64,000 bases of DNA from Actinomycetospora straminea (GCF_028737255.1 NZ_JAQZAN010000007.1:1-64000), one strand, 5' to 3'; positions 30,767 to 39,512 are shown, numbered from the stretch's first letter. Numbers and translations: made by a program. Notes: generated by a model not told the origin, from the sequence alone.

Positions 30767-32931
30767 GCACCACCGGGCCGACCGACGAAGACGGGTGGCG
30801 GGCCGTCCTCCTCGACGAGGCCGTCCCCGCCGACGCCGAGGTCCTGGCCGGCCTGCGGGCCGACCCGGGCGTCACGGTGATCGACCGGCGGGAGGCCCAG
30901 CACGCCGACCTGGCCGGCATCCGGTCCGGGGCGCGCGGGCCGTCGAGCACCTGGGCCTTCTACCCGTGGCGGCGCACGGTCGTCGCCGTCCTGGGGGAGG
31001 AGGACTTCCGCCGGCTGCGCCTCGACCGGAACCGGAACAAGATCACCGCGGCCGAGCAGGACCGGTTGCGCCGGTTGCGGATCGGCGTGGTGGGCCTGAG
31101 CGTCGGGCACACGATCGCGCACACGCTCGCCCTGGAGGGGCTGTGCGGCGAGCTGCGGCTGGCCGACTTCGACGCGGTGGAGGTCTCGAACCTCAACCGC
31201 CTACCGGCGACGCTGCTCGACCTCGGTCTCAACAAGGCGGTGGTCGCGGCCCGCCGGATCGCCGAGCTCGACCCGTACCTGACCACGGTCGTGGAGCCCG
31301 ACGGCGTCACCGACGACGGCCTCGCGGCGTTCCTCGACGGGCTGGACGTCCTCGTCGAGGAGTGCGACTCCCTCGACGTCAAGGTGCGGTTGCGGGAGGA
31401 GGCGCGCCGCCGGCGCATCCCGGTGCTGATGGAGACCAGCGACCGCGGCCTGCTCGACGTCGAGCGCTTCGACCTCGAGCCCGATCGCCCGCTGCTCCAC
31501 GGCCTGCTCGGCGACGTGGACTCGGCGGGGCTGCGCGCGCTGTCGGCCGAGGACAAGGTGCCCCACGTCCTGCGGATCCTCGGGGCCGCGGACCTGTCGG
31601 CGCGGACGGCCGCCTCCATGGTCGAGGTCGGCCGCACGCTGACCACGTGGCCGCAGCTGGGCGGCGACGTCACGCTGGGCGGGGCGACCGTCGCCGCGGC
31701 GGTGCGCCGGCTGGGCACCGGGCGCGCGCTGGCCTCCGGGCGCGTCCGCGTCGACCTCGACGAGCGCCTCGACGCGCTCGGTCCCGTGCCCATCGAGCAG
31801 TCGCCGGTCGAGCGGCCGCCGGTCGACGAGCCCGCGCCCGTGCCCCCGGCGACGGCGGGGCGCGGGCCCGCGGTGGTCGACGCGGTCCTCGAGGCGATCC
31901 GTCGCGCCCCGTCGGGCGGCAACGTCCAGCCGTGGCGGGTCGAGGTCGGGGCCGGCGTGGGAGGCGCCGGCGATCCCGTGGTCCACCTGCGCCTCGACCG
32001 CGAGCGCACGACGACGATGGACGTCGAGCACCGCGGCAGCTACGTCGCGCTCGGCGCGGCCCTGTTCAACGCGCGCACCGCGGCCGCGGCCGCCGGCGCC
32101 CTCGGGCCGTGCCGGCTCTTCGGCGACCCCGCCGACCCGGACCTCGTGGCGACGCTGCGTCTGGGGACCGACGGCGACGAGCGCCTCGCGGCCGCCCACG
32201 CCGGGGTGCTGCGCCGGGGGACCAACCGCGCGCACGGCCGGCCTGCGCCGCTGGCCGACGAGGCGGTCGCGGCGTTGCGGGAGGCCGCACACGCCGAGGG
32301 CGGGCGGGTGCACCTCGTCACCGGCGACGACCTCGTCGCCGTGGGGGAGACGCTGGCCGCGTCGGACCGCGTGCGCTACCTGACCGAGCGGCTGCACCGG
32401 GAGATGTTCGCCGAGCTCGTCGAGCCCGGCGCCGCGCGGACCGACGTCGGCATCGAGACCCGGACCCTCGGCCTGGACCCCGCGGACCTCGCGAAGCTCG
32501 CCATCGCCCGGCGCCCCGAGGTCATGGCCCTGCTCGCCGACTGGGACGCCGGGGTCGCGCTCGGCGAGGACACCCGCGACCGGTTGGCGTCGAGCTCCGC
32601 GCTCGCGGTCGTGACCGTCGCGGGGTCGGCGCCGGCGGACTTCGTGCGGGGCGGCGCGGCGGTCGAGGCGGTGTGGGTCGCCGCCGAGGACCGGAGCCTC
32701 GCGGTGCACCCGACGTCGCCGGTGTTCCTCTACGCGACGTGTCCCGGCGACCTGGTGACCCTGTCGCCGCGGTACGCCGACCGCCTCGCGGCCCTGCAGT
32801 CCGCCTTCCGGGACGTCGTCGGCCTCGCCGCCGGGGAGACGGTGGCCCTCGTCCTGCGGCTGAGCCATGCCGACGTCCCCGCGCCCCGCAGCCGCCGGCG
32901 TCCGCTGACCGAGATCTCGTCGATTACCTGA
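30763..32931 (+). CDS. ThiF/E1-like and nitroreductase fusion protein (Rv1355c type)
   Basis: 722 aa (Rv1355c, annotated moeY, is about 715). Residues 1-95: unassigned. Residues 100-340: adenylating ThiF/E1 fold: IGVVGLSVGHTIAHTLA (altered Gly loop, G111-x-S-x-G115), ADFDAVEVSNLNR (Asp135, Asp137, Asn143, Asn145, Arg146), LGLNKAVVAARRI, and VLMETSDRGLLD. There is no CxxC zinc pair and no obvious catalytic Cys. Residues 340-370: Pro/Glu linker. Residues 370-715: FMN nitroreductase-like domain starting IRRAPSGGNVQPWRVEV. So a nucleotide-binding and a flavin domain are joined. Coupled to the acyltransferase-like gene and 29 bp before the c-di-GMP gene, as Rv1355c is next to Rv1354c. Confidence 0.85.
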   Translation: MSTTGPTDEDGWRAVLLDEAVPADAEVLAGLRADPGVTVIDRREAQHADLAGIRSGARGPSSTWAFYPWRRTVVAVLGEEDFRRLRLDRNRNKITAAEQDRLRRLRIGVVGLSVGHTIAHTLALEGLCGELRLADFDAVEVSNLNRLPATLLDLGLNKAVVAARRIAELDPYLTTVVEPDGVTDDGLAAFLDGLDVLVEECDSLDVKVRLREEARRRRIPVLMETSDRGLLDVERFDLEPDRPLLHGLLGDVDSAGLRALSAEDKVPHVLRILGAADLSARTAASMVEVGRTLTTWPQLGGDVTLGGATVAAAVRRLGTGRALASGRVRVDLDERLDALGPVPIEQSPVERPPVDEPAPVPPATAGRGPAVVDAVLEAIRRAPSGGNVQPWRVEVGAGVGGAGDPVVHLRLDRERTTTMDVEHRGSYVALGAALFNARTAAAAAGALGPCRLFGDPADPDLVATLRLGTDGDERLAAAHAGVLRRGTNRAHGRPAPLADEAVAALREAAHAEGGRVHLVTGDDLVAVGETLAASDRVRYLTERLHREMFAELVEPGAARTDVGIETRTLGLDPADLAKLAIARRPEVMALLADWDAGVALGEDTRDRLASSSALAVVTVAGSAPADFVRGGAAVEAVWVAAEDRSLAVHPTSPVFLYATCPGDLVTLSPRYADRLAALQSAFRDVVGLAAGETVALVLRLSHADVPAPRSRRRPLTEISSIT

Positions 32932-32947
32932 ACGGCCGCACGACGGC

Positions 32948-32953
32948 TACGCT
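32948..32953 (+). promoter_or_regulatory. -10 box (TACGCT) of leaderless GGDEF-EAL gene
   Basis: TACGCT followed by 7 nt and the GTG at 32961. The c-di-GMP gene can thus be transcribed alone as well as from the upstream gene pair. Confidence 0.5.
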
Positions 32954-32960
32954 GCGTGGC

Positions 32961-34829
32961 GTGGACCGTACGCCGAGTGAGATCGCGCCGACGAACCTCG
33001 ACGAGCTCGTCACCCGCGTCGCGACCACGCTCATGGGCGTCGACTCGACGACCCTGCGGACCGCCAGCGAGGAGGTGCTGCAGGTCCTGGTCTCCTACTT
33101 CGAGGTGGACCTGAGCTTCCTGCGCTTCCACGACGCCGCGCGGCGGGCGACCGTGCTGATCGCGGAGTGGCCGCCCCGCGAGGTCGTGCCCGACCCGGAC
33201 CCGCTCGGCGTCATCTTCTTCGAGTCCGCGGACCCGTCCTTCGCGGCGACCGAGCACCTCGTCGACGTCTACGCCGTGCGTCCCTCCGACTCGGAGGGCT
33301 ACCAGGAGCGGGTCAGGCAGGGTTCCGGCGTGGACGCCACCTCGGCCGTCTCGATCCCGCTGCGGTCGGGCGGGAGCACGACCGGCATCTTCGGGTTCGT
33401 CAAGTACGGCGACCGGGGGTGGAGCGCCGAGGAGACCCGTGCGCTGCGGACCATCGCCACCCTCATCGCCCAGATGCAGGCCCGGCTGCTCGCCGAGGAC
33501 CAGCTGCGCCACATCGCCCACCACGACGAGCTCACGGGCCTGCCCAACCGCCGCGCGCTGCTCGCGCACCTGCAGGCGACGCTGACGTCGCCGCCGCCCG
33601 GGCCGCGGGCGCTGCTGTTCATCGACGTCGACCGGCTGAAGGCCACGAACGACTTCCTCGGGCACGACGCCGGCGACCGCTTCATCATCGCCGTCGCCGA
33701 GCGCATCCGCGCCGCGACGGGTGTCAACGACATGGTGGCCCGGCTCGGGGGCGACGAGTTCGTCGTCGCGCTCGCGGGGTCCGCCGACGAGGCGCAGGCC
33801 GCCGCGGTCGCGGCGCGGGTCCAGCGCGCCATGGCGGAGCCGATCCGCCTCGGCGGTCAGTCGCTGCGGCGCACCGTCAGCGTCGGGATCGCCGTGGCGC
33901 ACGCCCCGACCGCCGAGGTCGGGCTCTGGCTGCGCAGCGCCGACCAGGCCGTGCTCACCGCCAAGGAGCACGGCGGCAACGAGGTCGTCACCTTCACCAC
34001 GGAGATGCGGGTCCGCGAGGAGGTGCGCCTCACCGTCGAGATGAGCCTGCTCTCGGCGATCCGCGACGGCACCCTCGCCATCCACTACCAGCCCGTCGTC
34101 GACCTGCGCACCGCGTCCGCGGGCGGGGTCGAGGCGCTCCTGCGGTGGCACCACCCCACGCTGGGGCCGGTGTCGCCGGAGCTGTTCGTCGGCGTCGCCG
34201 AGGCCACCAACCTGGCCGGCGAGCTGGGCCGCTGGGTGCTCGACGGCGCGTGCCGCCAGCTGGCCGCGTGGCGCCGCGACCGCCCCGACGTGGTCGGCCC
34301 GGGCTTCACGATGGCGGTCAACGTCTCGCCGGTGCAGCTCCTCGCCATCGACTTCGTCGACGCCGTCGCCGAGGTGCTGGCCCGCCACGGCCTCGACGGG
34401 CGCGACCTCGTCCTCGAGGTCACCGAGCACGCCGTCGTCGGCGACCTCGACGCGGCGTCGGCGACGCTGCGCGGCCTGCGCCGGCTCGGCGTGTGCGTCG
34501 CCATCGACGACTTCGGCACCGGCTACAGCTCGCTGGCCCAGCTCAAGGCGCTGCCGGTCACCATCCTCAAGATCGATCGGACCTTCGTGCGGGACCTGGG
34601 CCGGACCGCCGAGGACCTCTCGATCGTCCGGTCGATCGTCGGGCTGGCCCACTCGTTCGGCCTCGACCTCATCGCCGAGGGCGTCGAGACCGAGCTCGCC
34701 GCGCGGACGCTGCTCGACATGGGCTGCACGACGGCCCAGGGCTACCTGTTCTCGCGTCCCCTCCCGCCCGACCAGCTCCTCGCCTGGGTCACGGCCCCGG
34801 CGAGGCCCGCCGTCCCGAGCCCGCGCTGA
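32961..34829 (+). CDS. GAF-GGDEF-EAL cyclic di-GMP synthase/phosphodiesterase (Rv1354c/DcpA type)
   Basis: 622 aa, nearly the same length as Rv1354c. Residues 15-175: GAF sensor (VLVSYFEVDLSFLRF, SIPLRSGGSTTGIFGFVKYG). Residues 180-345: diguanylate cyclase with an intact RLGGDEF (263-267). Residues 358-610: phosphodiesterase with intact E391-A-L, DDFGTGYSSL, KIDRTFV and AEGVE. Both activities should be possible. The allosteric I-site RxxD before GGDEF reads GVND, so product inhibition at that site is probably lost. No membrane segment; the GAF domain suggests a small-molecule or redox input. It ends 6 bp from the convergent mannitol dehydrogenase gene. Confidence 0.93.
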   Translation: MDRTPSEIAPTNLDELVTRVATTLMGVDSTTLRTASEEVLQVLVSYFEVDLSFLRFHDAARRATVLIAEWPPREVVPDPDPLGVIFFESADPSFAATEHLVDVYAVRPSDSEGYQERVRQGSGVDATSAVSIPLRSGGSTTGIFGFVKYGDRGWSAEETRALRTIATLIAQMQARLLAEDQLRHIAHHDELTGLPNRRALLAHLQATLTSPPPGPRALLFIDVDRLKATNDFLGHDAGDRFIIAVAERIRAATGVNDMVARLGGDEFVVALAGSADEAQAAAVAARVQRAMAEPIRLGGQSLRRTVSVGIAVAHAPTAEVGLWLRSADQAVLTAKEHGGNEVVTFTTEMRVREEVRLTVEMSLLSAIRDGTLAIHYQPVVDLRTASAGGVEALLRWHHPTLGPVSPELFVGVAEATNLAGELGRWVLDGACRQLAAWRRDRPDVVGPGFTMAVNVSPVQLLAIDFVDAVAEVLARHGLDGRDLVLEVTEHAVVGDLDAASATLRGLRRLGVCVAIDDFGTGYSSLAQLKALPVTILKIDRTFVRDLGRTAEDLSIVRSIVGLAHSFGLDLIAEGVETELAARTLLDMGCTTAQGYLFSRPLPPDQLLAWVTAPARPAVPSPR

Positions 34830-34835
34830 GACCGG

Positions 34836-36332
34836 TTACCGGCTCCGCTGCTCCAGGGCGTCGACCGTGGCGCGGGCCCCGTCGGTGTGCAGGGCCTCGA
34901 GGTGGGCGCGGTAGGCCGTCGTGAAGCGCTCGTCGTCGACGAGGTCGCCGAACAGGTCCCGGTCCTCGAGGAACGCCAGCGGCTCGTCGGGGTAACGGCG
35001 GGCGGCGGCGATGCGCTCCTCGGCGCGGCCGGTGTCGACGACCTCGATCGGCTCGCCGCTCTCGTCCACCCCCTCCGCGTAGCGGGCCCACGCCGCGACG
35101 ACCAGCGCGGAGCGCTCGATCTCGCCGCCCTGCTCGAGGTTGATCCGGATGACCGGCACCAGCCACGTCGGGATGCGGTCGGAGCTCTCGGCGGCCAGGC
35201 GGGCGAGGGTGTCGCGGATCGCCGGGTTGGCGAAGCGCTCGATGAGCGTCGCCTTGTAGTCGTCGAGGTCGACGCCGGGCACGGGCGCGAGGGTCGGCGT
35301 GCCCTCGCGGTCCATGTAGGCGCGGGTGAAGCCGGCGAACAGCTCGTCGCCCGCCACCTCGTGGGCGTACCGGTAGCCCGCGAGGTAGCCGAGGTAGGCG
35401 ATCGCCTGGTGGCTCGCGTTGAGCAGGCGCAGCTTCATGAGCTCGTAGGGCTCGACGTCGTCGACGACCTGGACCCCGACGTCCTCGAACGGTGGGCGCC
35501 CGGCCGCGAACCGGTCCTCGAGCACCCACTGCGTGAACGGCTCGCACACCACCGGCCAGGCGTCGACGATCCCGGTGTTGGCCTGCAGCTCCTCGCGGTC
35601 CTCGTCGGTGGTGCGCGGCGTGATCCGGTCGACCATCGAGTTCGGGAACGGGACGTTGGCCTCGATCCAGTCGGCGAGCTCCGGGTCCTTCCGCCGTGCG
35701 TAGGCCGTGATCATGGCGTGGGCGACGTGACCGTTGCCCTGGATGTTGTCGCAGGACATCACCGTGAACGGCCCGGTGCCGTCGTCGCGGCGCCGGCGCA
35801 GCGCCTCGACGAGGAAGCCGAACGTGGTCCGCGGCGCGGTGCCCGGCTCCGCGGCGATGTCCGCCTGGATGGCGGGGTCGCGGTCGTCGAACTCCCCGGT
35901 GCTCGCGTTCTTGTGGTAGCCGCCCTCGGTGACGGTGAGGCTGACGATCCGCGTGGCCGGGTCGGTCATGCGGTCGAGCACGGCCTCGGGGTCGTCGGGC
36001 GCGTAGAGGTAGTCGACGATCGACCCGATCACCCGCGCCTCGCGCCGGCCGTCGGCGTGCTTGAGCACGAGGGTGTACAGGTCGTCCTGCGTCTCGGTGA
36101 CCTCGGCCATCTTCTTGTCGGCCTCGAGCACGCCCACGCCGCAGATGCCCCAGTCCAGGGCCTTGCCCTGGTTCATGAGCTCGTCGAGGTACATCGCCTG
36201 GTGCGCCCGGTGGAACCCGCCGACCCCGAAGTGCACGATGCCCACCGACACCGCGCCGCGGTCGTAGCTCGGGCCCGGGACATCCGCGGGCAGGTCCGCC
36301 AGGTTCGCCGCCGTCAGCGTCGTCGCAGCCAC
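34836..36332 (-). CDS. Mannitol dehydrogenase family protein (long-chain)
   Basis: 498 aa. Polyol:NAD oxidoreductase such as mannitol 2-dehydrogenase or fructuronate reductase. GIVHFGVGGFHRAHQAMYLD is the NAD-binding Rossmann start, TVTEGGY and SCDNIQGNG are conserved blocks, and MKLRLLNASHQAIAYLG holds the catalytic KxxxxNxxH. I use the GTG at 36332 because CATAGT lies exactly 6 nt upstream; an in-frame start at 36368 would place the promoter inside the gene. Substrate not decided by sequence. Confidence 0.92.
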   Translation of the reverse strand: MAATTLTAANLADLPADVPGPSYDRGAVSVGIVHFGVGGFHRAHQAMYLDELMNQGKALDWGICGVGVLEADKKMAEVTETQDDLYTLVLKHADGRREARVIGSIVDYLYAPDDPEAVLDRMTDPATRIVSLTVTEGGYHKNASTGEFDDRDPAIQADIAAEPGTAPRTTFGFLVEALRRRRDDGTGPFTVMSCDNIQGNGHVAHAMITAYARRKDPELADWIEANVPFPNSMVDRITPRTTDEDREELQANTGIVDAWPVVCEPFTQWVLEDRFAAGRPPFEDVGVQVVDDVEPYELMKLRLLNASHQAIAYLGYLAGYRYAHEVAGDELFAGFTRAYMDREGTPTLAPVPGVDLDDYKATLIERFANPAIRDTLARLAAESSDRIPTWLVPVIRINLEQGGEIERSALVVAAWARYAEGVDESGEPIEVVDTGRAEERIAAARRYPDEPLAFLEDRDLFGDLVDDERFTTAYRAHLEALHTDGARATVDALEQRSR

Positions 36333-36338
36333 GCCCCC

Positions 36339-36344
36339 ACTATG
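36339..36344 (-). promoter_or_regulatory. -10 box (CATAGT) of leaderless mannitol dehydrogenase gene
   Basis: CATAGT on the minus strand, 6 nt before the GTG at 36332. Confidence 0.45.
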
Positions 36345-36377
36345 TCGCGGATCACCGACACCGCGCATCCGCCGAGG

Positions 36378-37607
36378 TCAGCGCACGAGCACCGGGGGGT
36401 CCGGCTGGGCCTCCAGCGGCGGCTGCACCACGGTCTGCGGCGGCGGGTCGCCCAGCGGCGGGAGCAGCGGCTGCCGCGGGGTCCCGCCCCCGCCGACGCT
36501 GCCCGGACCGTTGTTGTCGACGACCTGGAGCAGCGGGCGGAGCCGCTTGACGTCCTCGGCCCACGGGTTGTCGGTGACCTCGGACTCGACCTCGAAGTCG
36601 TAGCCCCAGTCGTCACGGAACTGCTCGCGCATCGACCCGGCCGGCCCGACCTCGGCGTTGAGGGCGAACTGCGGCCCGTTGGTGTCGTCGACGACGTACG
36701 CGCCGTAGTTCTGCAGCGTCCACGCGAGCTGGCGGGCGGGCTCGGTGGTCAGGCCGATCGCGGCGATGTCGACCGACGGCGGCAGCGCGAGCAGGGCCCC
36801 GAGGCGCATCGCGCCGTTGCGGTTGTCGCCGTCGGTGCCGTAGTTGCGCGGTCCGCCGCGGTCGCTCTTGCGGGCGGGCCAGCGCGAGCAGCTCGCGGAG
36901 TCCGTGCACCGGGCGAGCTCGCCGCGGCCGTAGACGTTGACCTTGAGGACGTGGCGCGGCCCCTCCTGCCCGGGCCGCAGCTCGCCGAGGCGGATCGACC
37001 CGCCGAGCGCGGAGAGGCCCGACCCGCCGTGCGCGCCGTCGATGCCCGGGCCGTAGAGGTCGGTGTCGGGGAAGTAGACGATGCTCGTCGCGGGCCCGCC
37101 GGCCTCGCAGCGGGCGAGGGGCTGGACGTTGATGACGGTGCGCCGGTCGGCGCCGAGGATCGCGGCGCTCTGGTTCTTGTTGTCGCTGGGCAGCACGTAG
37201 CCGGCGGGGATGGGCGCGGTCCGCAGCAGTCGCGACGGGTCGGCCGCGCACCGGTCGCCGCCGAAGCCGCCGCGGCTGTAGAGGATCGGCGTCTCGGGCG
37301 CCTCGGGGGTGAGGACGATCGGTTCGTCGTCGACCTGGGGCACGCGGCCGCTGGTCAGGCCGCCGGGCAGCGGTTGGAGCCCGGCCGGGACGTAGACCGC
37401 CCCGCTCCCGATCGGCGTGTTCCAGATGCTGTCCGACGCGAACGGCTGGAGAAGCGGGTCGCGCTCGCCGGGGCCGACGGTCCCCGGCGTCGGGTCGTCG
37501 CTGGTGGTCCCGCCGCACGCGGCGAGCACGACGGCCATGACGGCGAGCAGGACGAGCGACGCACGGCGGCGCCCGGTGGCAACACGGATTCCCCCCATGC
37601 CACCCAT
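36378..37607 (-). CDS. Secreted lipoprotein of unknown function
   Basis: 409 aa. The N-terminus has a lipoprotein signal: Arg cluster, SLVLLAVMAVVLAACGG with lipobox LAAC. After a Thr/Pro spacer the domain starts DSIWNTPIGSGAVYVPAGL, a signature I recall from several large actinobacterial secreted proteins of unknown function, and continues with GAHGGSGLSALGGSIRLGEL, RHVLKVNVYG and QNYGAYVVDD. A Pro-rich C-terminus follows. Two ATGs (37607, 37598) could be starts. Probably anchored on the outer face of the membrane. Confidence 0.75.
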   Translation of the reverse strand: MGGMGGIRVATGRRRASLVLLAVMAVVLAACGGTTSDDPTPGTVGPGERDPLLQPFASDSIWNTPIGSGAVYVPAGLQPLPGGLTSGRVPQVDDEPIVLTPEAPETPILYSRGGFGGDRCAADPSRLLRTAPIPAGYVLPSDNKNQSAAILGADRRTVINVQPLARCEAGGPATSIVYFPDTDLYGPGIDGAHGGSGLSALGGSIRLGELRPGQEGPRHVLKVNVYGRGELARCTDSASCSRWPARKSDRGGPRNYGTDGDNRNGAMRLGALLALPPSVDIAAIGLTTEPARQLAWTLQNYGAYVVDDTNGPQFALNAEVGPAGSMREQFRDDWGYDFEVESEVTDNPWAEDVKRLRPLLQVVDNNGPGSVGGGGTPRQPLLPPLGDPPPQTVVQPPLEAQPDPPVLVR

Positions 37608-37680
37608 GCCTACCGCACGGCGGTCACGCCATGACCCCCGGGCCGTGGCCCCGGGTCGTGGCCGGAGCGCCGCCGTGGGG

Positions 37681-37686
37681 TAGCCT
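37681..37686 (+). promoter_or_regulatory. Candidate -10 (TAGCCT) for tRNA-Pro
   Basis: TAGCCT lies 30 nt before the mature 5' end of the tRNA, a normal distance for a tRNA precursor leader. Confidence 0.4.
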
Positions 37687-37716
37687 TTCGACGTCGCGCT
37701 CCAGGGCGCGGGCGAT

Positions 37717-37790
<74 letters not shown>

Positions 37791-37799
37791 CAGAGCACC

Positions 37800-37843
37800 A
37801 GAACCCCGTTGACCAGGGCAGAAGCCCAGGTCAGCGGGGTTCT
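37800..37843 (+). terminator. Terminator after tRNA-Pro
   Basis: AGAACCCCG (37800-37808) pairs with CGGGGTTCT (37835-37843), TGACC with GGTCA and GGGC with GCCC, closing on an AGAA loop. A long interrupted hairpin starting 10 nt after the tRNA. Confidence 0.85.
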
Positions 37844-37862
37844 TGACGTTCGCGGTGTGGGT

Positions 37863-38118
37863 CATGGCATCGGGTTGCCCGACGAGGTGCTCGGCAGCAT
37901 GCGCGGCACCCCGACCTGGAGCAGCCTCGAGGCGGTCGCGCACACCATGGTGTACGACGGCCCCGACACCGTCGCGGCTGCGGGGTTTGGGCTGGCGCGC
38001 GGCGCGCTCGAGCACCTCCTGGCGCGCCCCGAGGCCGGTACGCCAGCCGCGGCCGGCGCCGTCGAGGTCATCGCGGTCGGACTCGACGGGCTGCTCCGAG
38101 CTGCTTCTTCCGTGACCG
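37863..38118 (+). pseudogene. Possible remnant of an alpha/beta hydrolase gene
   Basis: In one frame the translation LPDEVLGSMRGTPTWSSLEA followed by VAHTMVYDG (37875-37961) resembles the lid/C-terminal part of actinobacterial alpha/beta hydrolases, but no start, nucleophile motif or catalytic His region is present and the rest of the frame loses similarity. It begins right after the tRNA terminator. The 170 bp beyond, up to the palindrome at 38260, holds nothing I recognise. Confidence 0.3.
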
Positions 38119-38259
38119 CGCGCCGCTGTGACCCCGGCGAGTCCCGCGTGCTGCGCGCGCCGTCGCGGCGCCCACCGGTGCCCCACCGTTCCGTGCCGCC
38201 GCCGACGACGAGATCGCGGAGCTGGAGCCCCTACGGGCACATCACGGCATCGAGGTTGT

Positions 38260-38279
38260 CCGACCGTCTAGACGGTCGG
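38260..38279. promoter_or_regulatory. Perfect 20-bp palindromic TetR operator
   Basis: CCGACCGTCTAGACGGTCGG is a perfect palindrome touching the -10 box of the next tetR gene. A typical autoregulatory operator for a TetR repressor. Confidence 0.75.
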
Positions 38280-38285
38280 TACTCT
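38280..38285 (+). promoter_or_regulatory. -10 box (TACTCT) of leaderless tetR operon
   Basis: TACTCT, 7 nt, then the ATG at 38293. It abuts the palindromic operator, so repressor binding would block RNA polymerase. Confidence 0.5.
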
Positions 38286-38292
38286 GGCGGAC

Positions 38293-38823
38293 ATGACGGT
38301 GCGCGACAAGGTGCTGGAGGCGCTCGAGTCCCTGGTGCTGGAGGGGAACCCCGAGCCGACGTTCGACGAGGTCGCGGCGCGCGCGGCGGTGAGCAAGGGC
38401 GGGCTGCTCCACCACTTCCCGGATCGTGCTGCCCTGACCGCCGGTCTGCTGCGACGGATCGTCGAGCGCACCGACCGGCAGATGGACGACGCCGCCCGGG
38501 TGGGTCGTGCCGCCGTGACGTGGTTGCGGCTCTCGGCGGAGGACGGCGCCGACCAGCAGACCGCGCGGGCGCTGCTGTCCCTGGTCCGCATGAGTGCGAG
38601 CGGGCGGGTCGACCTGCCCGACGACGTGGCCGAGGCGATCGGGCGCTGGCAACGCGCGATCGCGGCCGAGCTCGCCGATCCGGTCGAGGCCTTGCTGGTC
38701 CGCCTGGTCGGCGACGGGCTCTTCCTGGCGGCCCTGACCGGGCAGGCCGTGACCGGTGACGAGCTGGAGGAGCTCGTGGCCCGGGTGCTCCCCACCGCGG
38801 CGCGGGGAGCACCGTCGCGATGA
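38293..38823 (+). CDS. TetR family transcriptional regulator
   Basis: 176 aa. Short N-terminus then helix-turn-helix TFDEVAARAAVSKGGLLHHFPDR, a very typical TetR recognition helix ending in HHF. No Shine-Dalgarno; leaderless start. Probably represses its own promoter and the co-transcribed membrane protein (4-bp ATGA overlap). Confidence 0.9.
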   Translation: MTVRDKVLEALESLVLEGNPEPTFDEVAARAAVSKGGLLHHFPDRAALTAGLLRRIVERTDRQMDDAARVGRAAVTWLRLSAEDGADQQTARALLSLVRMSASGRVDLPDDVAEAIGRWQRAIAAELADPVEALLVRLVGDGLFLAALTGQAVTGDELEELVARVLPTAARGAPSR

Positions 38824-39512
38824 GCGCCTCGCTGGTGGGTGTCGTCGCGGGCCTGGCCCTGCTCGACGCGCTGAACCCCGCGACGATCGGCCTGGTCGCG
38901 CTGATCCTCCTCTTGCCCACGGAGTCCACCGGGCCCTCGGCGACCGCTCGCCGCGGGTCGCCGGTCGCCCTCGGGGCGGGCGTCGCGGTGGGGGCGGCGC
39001 TCACGGTGTTCGCGGTCGGGTGCGCGGTCTACCTGGCCGCCGACACCGCTGCGGTCGCCGGCGGGCTCGTGTGGGTGCGGCGTCTCGCCTTCGGTGCCGC
39101 CGGCGTCGTCCTGCTCGTGACCGCGCTGCGCCGGCTGCGTCCGCGGGACGTGTCGGCGGTCGCGCTGCCCGGATGGTTCTCGGTCTGGACCGCGGTGCCG
39201 ACCGGCGTCCTGGTGACCGGCGCCGACCTCCCCAACGCCTTTCCCTACTTCATCGCCATCGAGCGCATGGCCGCCGCCGGGATCGGTGTGGGCGCGGCGA
39301 CACTGCTGCTGGCCGGGTACGCCGTCGTGTACTGCCTGCCCTGTCTGGTCCTCCTGGGGGTCGGGCAGCGGTGGGGCGACCGGGTCCGCGGAGGTCTGAG
39401 CGGCCTCTACCGCCGCTTCGGGGCGGCTCGCCGGCTGCCTCGCAGCGTCCCTCTCGCCGCCGCCTATGGGGCGGGCGCCGTCGCCCTGATCGCCGTGGCC
39501 GCCTCGGCGTGA
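38820..39512 (+). CDS. Polytopic membrane protein, GAP/SfLAP (Sap)-like transporter
   Basis: 230 aa, about six membrane helices. LLDALNPATIGLVALILLL at the N-terminus and DLPNAFPYFIAIERM with a matching Pro/Asn pattern after helix 3 are the two conserved half-repeats of the GAP/sulfolipid-addressing-protein group, which is LysE-like. Likely an exporter of a small molecule or lipid sensed by the coupled TetR (inference). Confidence 0.65.
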   Translation: MSASLVGVVAGLALLDALNPATIGLVALILLLPTESTGPSATARRGSPVALGAGVAVGAALTVFAVGCAVYLAADTAAVAGGLVWVRRLAFGAAGVVLLVTALRRLRPRDVSAVALPGWFSVWTAVPTGVLVTGADLPNAFPYFIAIERMAAAGIGVGAATLLLAGYAVVYCLPCLVLLGVGQRWGDRVRGGLSGLYRRFGAARRLPRSVPLAAAYGAGAVALIAVAASA

